14,733 nucleotides of DNA from B1SED10-16 sp046498365 (GTDB lineage: Bacteria; Desulfobacterota; Desulfobacteria; Desulfobacterales; Desulfosalsimonadaceae): the NCBI GenBank assembly GCA_046498365.1, contig JAWOAV010000115.1, forward strand, positions 1 through 14,733, given 5' to 3'. Numbering within the stretch: the stretch's first letter is position 1; each line of letters starts with the position of its first letter. Positions 6,569 to 12,323 of this stretch are shown here, in pieces. A program made the translations under genes and the position numbers. The notes under the pieces are model-generated. The model ran no database searches, was not told the DNA's origin, and saw only the letters and a list, made by a program, of their open reading frames with translations.

Positions 6569-7975
6569 TCATATCGGTCTACCCCTCCGGGGAGCCGTCA
6601 TTTTGCGTGGATCCAGTATGTCTTCCAGTTCCTTTTCGCTCAGCAGCCCTTCTTCGACGACCAGCTCATAGTAGCTCCTTTTTTCCGCCATCGCCCGGAC
6701 GGCAAGCTCCGCGGCATGCTCATAACCTACGTACGGCACCAGGGCGGTCACAAGCCCCGGCGATTCCCGAACCATCTGCGCGCAGTGCTCCGCGTTGGCC
6801 GTTATGCCCCGAAGACATTTCTGGTTGAATATATAACACCCGTTTAACAGTATCTCCATGGACTGAAACAGGTTGAAAGCGATAATGGGCTCAAAAACAT
6901 TCAGCTGCAGCTGCCCCCCTTCCGCTGCAAAGGAGATCGTGAGATCGTTTCCAATGACCTGAAAGCAGACTTGGTTGAGCATTTCCGGAATGACCGGATT
7001 CACCTTGCCCGGCATGATCGATGAGCCCGGCTGCACCGGGGGGAGGTTGATTTCACGAAATCCGGTGTACGGGCCGGAAGCCAGAAGCCGCAAGTCATTG
7101 CATATCTTGGACAACTTTACGCTGATGCGCTTCAGGATGCCCGAAAGCTGGACATAGGCCCCTGTATCGGCGGTTGCCTCGATCAGGTTGACAGACTGGC
7201 GCAGGGGGAGCCCTGTGACATCTCTTAGCTTTTCATTTATACTGGCTGCGTATTCCGGCACGGTATTGATGCCGGTACCAATGGCCGTGGCCCCCATGTT
7301 GATTTCCAGCAACAAGGTAAGGGCTTCGGTGAGCCGCTGTTCATCCTCGCCAATGGTCACGCCGAAAGCGGTAAACTCTTGGCCCAGCGTCATGGGAACC
7401 GCATCCTGCAGCTGCGTACGCCCCATTTTGATCACATCGCTGAAGTCTTCGCCCTTGGCCAGAAAAGTCTCGGTCAGCCGGCGCAGTTCCTTTTGCAGGT
7501 CATAACCGCTCCATATGGCTGCGATGCGAAGTGCGGTGGGATATACGTCGTTGGTGGATTGCGACAGGTTGACATGATTATTGGGATGGCAGTAAGCATA
7601 GCACCCCCTGCCATATCCCATGATTTCAAGGGCCCGATTGGCGATGACCTCGTTGGCGTTCATGTTGACCGACGTGCCGGCACCCCCCTGGATGACATCC
7701 ACCGTAAAATGCTCGTTAAACCTTCCTTCGCGGACTTCTTCGGCCGCCCGGATAATGGCGGTTCCGATCGTTTCCGGCAACAGGTCAAGCTCCATGTTGG
7801 CCATGGCCGCGGCTTTTTTCACGCAGGCAATGGCTTCGATCAGGTGGGTAAAGTGAGCAATGCTGATACCGGTAACCTGAAAATTCTCCATCGCCCGCAG
7901 GGTCTGTATGCCGTAGTAGGCGTCTGCCGGGACTTTCCGTTTACCCAGAGCGTCTTTTTCTTCTCTGCAATTCAT
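6569..7975 (-). CDS. aspA: Aspartate ammonia-lyase (aspartase)
   Basis: This enzyme reversibly converts L-aspartate to fumarate and ammonia in the cytoplasm. The 468-residue sequence carries the superfamily signature GSSIMPGKVNP at about residues 317-327, whose Ser is the catalytic base. Other conserved blocks are GGAGTSVNMNANEVIANRA (about 97-115), QSTNDVYPTALRIA (139-152), MGRTQLQDAVPMTLGQEF (184-201) and GATAIGTGIN (228-237). AspA is favoured over the close relative fumarase C by overall agreement with my memory of E. coli AspA, including KVPADAYYG and SGP-x-x-GFREINLP. Two ATGs are available. The one at 7975 has GAGG 9 nt upstream; the other, two codons earlier (7981), is only 3 nt from it. 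It is monocistronic and probably feeds fumarate metabolism. Confidence 0.94.
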   Translation of the reverse strand: MNCREEKDALGKRKVPADAYYGIQTLRAMENFQVTGISIAHFTHLIEAIACVKKAAAMANMELDLLPETIGTAIIRAAEEVREGRFNEHFTVDVIQGGAGTSVNMNANEVIANRALEIMGYGRGCYAYCHPNNHVNLSQSTNDVYPTALRIAAIWSGYDLQKELRRLTETFLAKGEDFSDVIKMGRTQLQDAVPMTLGQEFTAFGVTIGEDEQRLTEALTLLLEINMGATAIGTGINTVPEYAASINEKLRDVTGLPLRQSVNLIEATADTGAYVQLSGILKRISVKLSKICNDLRLLASGPYTGFREINLPPVQPGSSIMPGKVNPVIPEMLNQVCFQVIGNDLTISFAAEGGQLQLNVFEPIIAFNLFQSMEILLNGCYIFNQKCLRGITANAEHCAQMVRESPGLVTALVPYVGYEHAAELAVRAMAEKRSYYELVVEEGLLSEKELEDILDPRKMTAPRRGRPI

Positions 7976-8281
7976 AACCATAGGCCTCTGCTTTTGCGTT
8001 CAAAGCCTTCAGACAGCGACTTTTACGCGTGCATCAAATTTTCACCACGCATATAATCAAAAAATAACCATACGAATAATCGCCGCAAACCGAAAACGGG
8101 AAGTCTTTTGTGAGGTGTTTGAGAGGCGTTGGATTATGGATAGACTTAAACAATTTGAGCACTGCGGCTATGCCCCTCCAGTAATTAGGAATTTTTCACC
8201 ATCCATTTCCGTGATTGCATCTGAGATCCGATAAACCTACCCCATTGCCATGCTTTTCTCCTTGCTCTTTGTTCTTAAATG
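7976..8281. other. Intergenic region upstream of aspA with degenerate coding-like sequence
   Basis: This roughly 300-bp gap holds the aspA promoter region, where I see only weak AT-rich boxes near 8050-8080. On the minus strand a good Shine-Dalgarno (AAGGAG, 7 nt spacer) precedes ATGGCAATGGGG and then an immediate TAG near 8237. The same frame continues with protein-like residues RISDAITEMDGEKFLITGGA before another TAG. This suggests a decayed gene start, possibly an insertion-sequence relic. On the plus strand a 32-codon ORF from 8136 has no supporting features. Confidence 0.25.
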
Positions 8282-8413
8282 CTACGCTACCCTGCAAAAA
8301 ACGACCCCCTTGTTGCTTTCAGATGGGGCAAAGTAAGATGCAAACAGTAAATCATCTTGACCTTCTATATTGAATTTGAGTCGCACATCTTCCTCAAAAG
8401 CCTTTAACGGCAT
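8282..8413 (-). CDS. Possible 43-residue small ORF overlapping the serine hydrolase stop
   Basis: An ATG at 8413 overlaps the stop of the serine hydrolase gene (ATGCCGTTAA) and opens 43 codons ending in TAG. The translation looks protein-like, with MPLKAFEEDVRLKFNIEGQ at the start and LLFASYFAP then GVVFCRVA near the end, and no low complexity. There is no Shine-Dalgarno sequence, so it would depend on translational coupling with the preceding gene. It may instead be the tail of a larger gene that was broken by a rearrangement. I recognise no family. Confidence 0.33.
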   Translation of the reverse strand: MPLKAFEEDVRLKFNIEGQDDLLFASYFAPSESNKGVVFCRVA

Positions 8414-9660
8414 CCGGGGCCGTGATGAATAACCACTTTTGCCAGGCCGATTTCCATCTCCCGGACAACCGCTGTTTTACTGTCCGCGATTCCGATGTCC
8501 GTGTTGATCTGAAACGCAATGGTGACCCCGTGGTCCGGGTAATGGCGGAGACTGGAGGTGTACCCCGGTATCCATCCGCCGTGGCCGTATACCGGTCCGT
8601 GGGGGCCTGCGAGATAAATCGCAGTGCCTGCGCCGTAACGGATATCCGCCGTATCCCTTCGGATGGGGACGCCATTCAGGATTTCGTCCAGATAAGCACC
8701 CGGCATCGCTTTTCCCCCGAAAAGGGCTGCGCCCCAGCGCGCAAGATCAAGGGAGTTGCTTACCAGGCCCCCGCCGGTCCATTCAAAAGACGGATTCCAC
8801 AGCATTACACCGTCAGACATGGTTGTTTTCGGCGGCAATCCAAACGCGTTATTTGCTGCCATGTATCCGGAAGCAAGCCCCGGGAGAAAACGTCGGTCAG
8901 ACGGAGTCGTCAGCGTCAGGTTGAGCGGGGCCAGGAAGCGGCTTGTGATCTCATCAAAACAAGGCCTTCCGGTCGCCGCTTCAATCACCAGCCCGATCAG
9001 GATATATCCCGTGTCTGTATAGGCCCAGCCCGTACCGGCCTCAAAAAGCGGCGGCATGTCCAAAACAAATGCAGTCAAGGCTTCCGGCGGAAAGGGATTG
9101 CCTTTTTCCCGCCATCTATGGGAGACCTCTTCGGCAAAAGGTTCCAGATGCACATGGTCCGGCAATCCAGCGGTGTGATTCAAAAGGTGTCGGAGGGTTA
9201 TGGTGTCGTGATTGGGGAGGCGGGCAAACCACTGCCGGTCTCCGAGCCATCGCGACACAGGAGCGTCAAGGTCCAGCACGCCGTCGCGAGCAAGCGCCAC
9301 TGCTGCCGCACCGACGAAAGTTTTTCCAATACTGGCTGAAAGCATGCGCGATTGCGTCGTCATCGGCGTGCCGGCCTCCAGATCGGCGATCCCGGTTGCA
9401 GCAGCGCCGGATGTGCCATCTGGCAGTACAAACGCGGCGGTTGCGCCCGGGAAGCCATACTCCCGGTGAAAGGCATCCAGCGCTGATTGAAAATCTTCCG
9501 CAATCTCGATAGTCTCCGGTTTTTCCTGCGCCATCTGAAATGTTTCAATCGGCAAAACAAAGCAGATCACTATCAGGAAGGACAGGAAGGCGGCCAGAAT
9601 CACCATCCGAACAGGAAACCCCTGGCGCTTTTTCAACATCCGTTTGCATGGCTGTTTCAT
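8404..9660 (-). CDS. Membrane-anchored serine hydrolase, class C beta-lactamase/DD-peptidase fold
   Basis: The 418-residue protein starts with a basic segment and one hydrophobic helix (about residues 18-37), so it should be anchored in the inner membrane with its catalytic domain in the periplasm. The three active-site elements of the class C/penicillin-binding fold are present in order: SIGK (S110, K113), YTD (Y214-D216, in place of the usual YxN) and HGG (H360-G362). Supporting blocks are LRHLLNHTAGLPDH (156-169) and GGGLVSNSLDLARWG (296-310). Family members act as peptidases, esterases or amidases, and the substrate is not predictable. The start has AAGGA 8 nt upstream. It lies 11 bp after the CPBP protease gene and is certainly co-transcribed with it. 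Confidence 0.9.
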   Translation of the reverse strand: MKQPCKRMLKKRQGFPVRMVILAAFLSFLIVICFVLPIETFQMAQEKPETIEIAEDFQSALDAFHREYGFPGATAAFVLPDGTSGAAATGIADLEAGTPMTTQSRMLSASIGKTFVGAAAVALARDGVLDLDAPVSRWLGDRQWFARLPNHDTITLRHLLNHTAGLPDHVHLEPFAEEVSHRWREKGNPFPPEALTAFVLDMPPLFEAGTGWAYTDTGYILIGLVIEAATGRPCFDEITSRFLAPLNLTLTTPSDRRFLPGLASGYMAANNAFGLPPKTTMSDGVMLWNPSFEWTGGGLVSNSLDLARWGAALFGGKAMPGAYLDEILNGVPIRRDTADIRYGAGTAIYLAGPHGPVYGHGGWIPGYTSSLRHYPDHGVTIAFQINTDIGIADSKTAVVREMEIGLAKVVIHHGPGCR

Positions 9661-9671
9661 CTTTTTTTTCC

Positions 9672-10574
9672 TTATTTCTTTGCAGCAAAACAGGGAGCAT
9701 CGCCTGCGACGGCAATTGTTTCCGCAGGAGAAGGCATCACGCCCCTTTCGTCTTTGGGGATAACCGTTGTAACGGCGCCTTCTTTCATGAACATGGCCTC
9801 TTTATATATCCAGACAACGACAAGCGCGATACCGATCAGGATGTAGGTGTCATAGGGTTGTGCATCAGGGAAAACCGGGTTCATGAGGGTAAAATGGAAA
9901 AATGCCGACAGCAGGATGCTGCCGCGCGATGCATTGAATAAAGCGGTTGCGATGACGCTTAATGCAATACATCCGACAAAAAATGCGCTAAATGACCACT
10001 CGCTTTGCTGCGTCCCGCTCAACAGGAAGGCCGGCAGGTGCCAGAACCCCCAGATGACCCCGAGAATCAGCGCGGCCTGGATCGGCGCAAACTTCCGTTG
10101 CAACAGCGGAAGGGCGAGTCCCCGCCACCCGAATTCCTCGACAGGTCCTTTGATCGCAGCCAATACCAGCGCCGCCAGCAGTGTTTGAAAGGATGGAAAT
10201 GGAAAGGGTTCAGACCAAAGGGTTCCCTTCCATGCAGCCCCGGCGTAAAAAACCATCGGAAGGCCGACAATCAAAAAAGCGTACCAAACCGGCGAGCAGC
10301 GCCAGAGGAATAACCGGGAAAGAAACCGCCGCAGTCCCGAAACCCCGGCCTGGTATAGAACAATGATGAAAGCGGCGATTGCAGGCGCGTAAACCGCCAG
10401 GAAAAAGAGCGGATGGTTTCCGGTCAGCCGGCCGAATATTGCGCTCATCGGATCCGGAAGAAAGATATACAGGGCCAGGATCCCCCACGCAATGGCGAAA
10501 GAAAGCAGCAGGAAGGGGACAACCGCAAAAAACGGGATTTGATATTGATTGGCAAGGGGTTGATTGGTTCTCAT
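9672..10574 (-). CDS. CPBP family intramembrane glutamic endopeptidase
   Basis: This 300-residue polytopic protein has about eight hydrophobic segments and the CPBP (CAAX protease / bacteriocin-processing) signature. EEFGWRGLALPLL has the catalytic pair E146-E147 and R151, then WGFWHLPAFLL has H179, and a second His lies in FFHFTLMNP (H227). The family includes Rce1-type CAAX proteases and bacterial proteins linked to bacteriocin self-immunity or cleavage of membrane substrates; the substrate here is unknown. A hydrophilic C-terminal tail of about 35 residues follows the last helix. AAAGGAG lies 9 nt before the ATG. It sits between the outer-membrane protein gene (57 bp gap) and the serine hydrolase gene (11 bp gap). 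Confidence 0.9.
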   Translation of the reverse strand: MRTNQPLANQYQIPFFAVVPFLLLSFAIAWGILALYIFLPDPMSAIFGRLTGNHPLFFLAVYAPAIAAFIIVLYQAGVSGLRRFLSRLFLWRCSPVWYAFLIVGLPMVFYAGAAWKGTLWSEPFPFPSFQTLLAALVLAAIKGPVEEFGWRGLALPLLQRKFAPIQAALILGVIWGFWHLPAFLLSGTQQSEWSFSAFFVGCIALSVIATALFNASRGSILLSAFFHFTLMNPVFPDAQPYDTYILIGIALVVVWIYKEAMFMKEGAVTTVIPKDERGVMPSPAETIAVAGDAPCFAAKK

Positions 10575-10631
10575 AATCTGGATCTCCTTTGATTTATGGA
10601 TAAATACAGTTGGTTTCTGTTCACCCGGGCT

Positions 10632-11588
10632 CTAAAACGGCATCGCCACGGAAACAAAGAAACCGGGTTTTTTTTCCACGTCGTACTTGATTTCGTTTTT
10701 TCCTTGATGATCAAAAAGTTTGTGCTTGCGGGAAAGCGCCTGAGTGATCCCCGCGCGGAGTCCAATACGACCTGCGATCAGGGTATCGAAGCGGAGGGAA
10801 CCGGTTGTGCCGGAAAATTCAACATACCCTTTTTTCCGGACCGGGCTGCTGTCTGCCAGGCGATAGATTCCGCTTTCAAACCCGCTGGTGTCGAGGGTCA
10901 GGGTTGTGGTTTTGCTGAAATGCCATGCCAGCTCTGTGGCGGGGAGGCCGATGGTGAATGACGGACCCCTGGTTGTTTCCGTGTTCCATGAGACGCTCGC
11001 CACGGGAATGAATTCGAAATCGGCTTCGACTTTCTGGTGCTTTGAATAAAGCAGGCCTCCTGCGATGGTCCACTTCGGGGTAATTGCAAACATGCCATAA
11101 CCGCCGCCAAGGAGAGAAAAAGAATCATCCGGTTCCCTTTCGTGGGCAGAGGCTGCACCGAGCGTCACCGCATAGCTCATGCGCTCGGTTATCATGCCGC
11201 CATGATTGGCGCCGATCGACACTTCATAAAGATCTCGCCACGGATCACGCCCCTTGGTATCGATGACATACGCCCCGGGGCGATCCCAGGAAAAGTGCAG
11301 CACTTTAAAGGAGCCGCTTACGGGGCCGGCGCCTGCTTCGAGAACGCTGCATCCCAGCGTATAGGCCGCATCTTCCTTCTCCAGGCCGGATTGCACAACA
11401 CCGCCGAAGGTGATGCGCAACAATACGTTCGGTTCCTTTTCGTCTTCTACAGGAGCAGTCACAGCCGGGGGGGATTGGTCCAACTCCGGGGGCGCGTGCC
11501 CTTCCGATGCCTGAAGGCTTGTACAAACCATCCAGGTAGCGGTTGCTGCCAGAAGTGTCAGCCATAGTTGCCTTACTGTTTTTTTCAT
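10632..11588 (-). CDS. Putative outer-membrane beta-barrel protein, first gene of the sigma-54 operon
   Basis: The 318-residue product begins with a Sec signal (MKKTVRQLWLTLLAATATWM, cleavage likely near LQAS). A Pro/Glu-rich linker of about 30 residues follows, then alternating amphipathic strands rich in Gly, aromatic and polar residues. It ends in FFVSVAMPF, and a C-terminal Phe preceded by alternating hydrophobics is the Bam recognition pattern of barrel proteins. I cannot name a specific family. I chose the ATG at 11588 because a longer frame from 11687 would precede the signal peptide and run into the sigma-54 promoter. It is preceded by that promoter and followed by CPBP protease and serine hydrolase genes, which suggests an envelope-related function. 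Confidence 0.75.
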   Translation of the reverse strand: MKKTVRQLWLTLLAATATWMVCTSLQASEGHAPPELDQSPPAVTAPVEDEKEPNVLLRITFGGVVQSGLEKEDAAYTLGCSVLEAGAGPVSGSFKVLHFSWDRPGAYVIDTKGRDPWRDLYEVSIGANHGGMITERMSYAVTLGAASAHEREPDDSFSLLGGGYGMFAITPKWTIAGGLLYSKHQKVEADFEFIPVASVSWNTETTRGPSFTIGLPATELAWHFSKTTTLTLDTSGFESGIYRLADSSPVRKKGYVEFSGTTGSLRFDTLIAGRIGLRAGITQALSRKHKLFDHQGKNEIKYDVEKKPGFFVSVAMPF

Positions 11589-11670
11589 TTTACCTGACCT
11601 CTTTTTATCTGTTCGGACCCTTTGGTTATTGACAAACCGGGATTGCCGTGTTGCGATTGATAGGCATAAG

Positions 11671-11686
11671 GGCAAAAGGCGTGCCA
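11671..11686 (-). promoter_or_regulatory. Sigma-54 (-24/-12) promoter
   Basis: The minus strand reads TGGCACGCCTTTTGCC, which fits TGGCACG-N4-TTGC exactly with the invariant GG and GC at the right spacing. Transcription would start near 11661, giving a leader of about 72 nt to the outer-membrane protein gene. A sigma-54 activator gene lies directly upstream, divergent. This agreement between sequence, position and neighbour is strong, though not experimental. Confidence 0.8.
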
Positions 11687-11762
11687 TCCTGGAAAATTAG
11701 CTCAAATCAAATAGTATCAATAGGTTATATCTTTCGCTGCATAACGGTTGATTTTCACGTCT

Positions 11763-11784
11763 TCGTATAATTACGAAATTTCGT
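11763..11784. promoter_or_regulatory. Compound palindrome, candidate enhancer site for the sigma-54 activator
   Basis: Two overlapping palindromes are present: TCGTA-TAAT-TACGA (11763-11776) and the perfect 12-mer ACGAAATTTCGT (11773-11784). The site lies about 100-125 bp upstream of the predicted sigma-54 start, the usual enhancer distance, and touches the -35 box of the activator's own promoter. It could therefore serve activation and autoregulation. The function is inferred. Confidence 0.5.
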
Positions 11785-11812
11785 TGTGAATCCTGTACGG
11801 TCGATCTATACT
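11784..11812 (+). promoter_or_regulatory. Sigma-70-like promoter of the activator gene
   Basis: TTGTGA (11784-11789) and TATACT (11807-11812) are separated by exactly 17 bp. Transcription would begin near 11819 and produce a leader of about 210 nt that includes the whole hairpin repeat copy B. Confidence 0.62.
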
Positions 11813-11834
11813 TGTTTCATTGGACATAAAATTT

Positions 11835-11988
11835 GATGGAACCGTAAAAAGTCGATTTTGGACGGCAAAGGTAAAAGTTCAAGATCAAGGCGCGTGCAAT
11901 TTTTGAAGAATTGAGTCACGCTTTTAGCGTGATGAGATTCTTCAAAAATTGTGCGCAACGCAGATATTGGGCTTTTTACGAAGCCGTC
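11835..11988. repeat. Hairpin-forming dispersed repeat, copy B
   Basis: This 154-bp element has inverted ends (GATGGAACCGTAAAAAGTC at 11835-11853 against the complement of 11970-11988, with several mismatches). It also has a perfect 15-bp inner stem, CAATTTTTGAAGAAT (11897-11911) with ATTCTTCAAAAATTG (11937-11951). The loop contains its own stem TCACGC/GCGTGA, which is absent from copy A. It lies wholly within the predicted 5' leader of the activator gene, 40 bp before its start codon. Short minus-strand frames across it would give spurious hypothetical proteins. Confidence 0.8.
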
Positions 11989-12028
11989 AAAATTTCGAAG
12001 GGATGCACACAAACGGCCGGAGTGAGCG

Positions 12029-12292
12029 ATGCAGGGACATGAGCATGAAATGTTCGATGGCAAGGGCAATCGTCATGTAGCCACGATTCTGGTGGTGGAT
12101 GACAAGCCGAGCAATATCAAGCTGCTATTTGACGCCTTAAAAGACACCGGGTACCGGACCCTTGCGGCGATTGACGGCGAGAGCGCGGTCCGTCAGGCCC
12201 AACTGGGCCGACCGGACCTGATTTTAATGGATGTCATGATGCCGGGGCTAAACGGCCTTGAGGCCTGCAGGCGGTTGAAAAGCTTTCCGTGA
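12029..12292 (+). CDS. Receiver domain N-terminal part of a sigma-54 response regulator, cut by an in-frame TGA
   Basis: The ATG at 12029 has GGAG 6 nt upstream. After about 17 residues a response-regulator receiver begins: TILVVDD (D24-D25, the Mg2+ acidic pocket) and LILMDVMMPG, with phosphoacceptor D68. The frame stops at a TGA after LKSFP, at the turn between helix 3 and strand 4. The very next codons in the same frame continue the fold (TRHIPVIFMTAL, with the conserved Thr, then YLTKP with the conserved Lys). As translated, this 87-residue piece lacks strands 4-5 and helices 4-5 and should not fold as a working receiver. It is best read as the first part of the gene that continues to 13981. 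Confidence 0.85.
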   Translation: MQGHEHEMFDGKGNRHVATILVVDDKPSNIKLLFDALKDTGYRTLAAIDGESAVRQAQLGRPDLILMDVMMPGLNGLEACRRLKSFP

Positions 12293-12323
12293 ACCCGTCA
12301 TATTCCGGTGATCTTCATGACGG
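12290..12323 (+). other. In-frame TGA followed by a stem-loop
   Basis: The TGA at 12290-12292 is followed 2 nt later by CCGTCAT (12295-12301), a perfect 7-bp complement of ATGACGG (12317-12323), with a 15-nt loop. A hairpin just after an in-frame UGA is reminiscent of a bacterial SECIS element. However, the loop is larger and closer to the UGA than in fdhF-type elements, and no Cys is expected at this receiver position. A simple nonsense mutation (for example CGA or GAA to TGA) is likelier. Confidence 0.35.

Noticed and set aside
11806..12069. An 87-codon minus-strand frame over repeat copy B
   Set aside because: It covers the palindromic repeat, the promoter side and the start of the activator gene. 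Its similarity to the frame over copy A only reflects the shared repeat.
12290..12323. A confident selenocysteine/SECIS call
   Set aside because: The hairpin is perfect for 7 bp but has a 15-nt loop starting only 9 nt after the TGA, and the receiver turn is not a redox site. I kept it as a hypothesis and do not annotate a selenoprotein.
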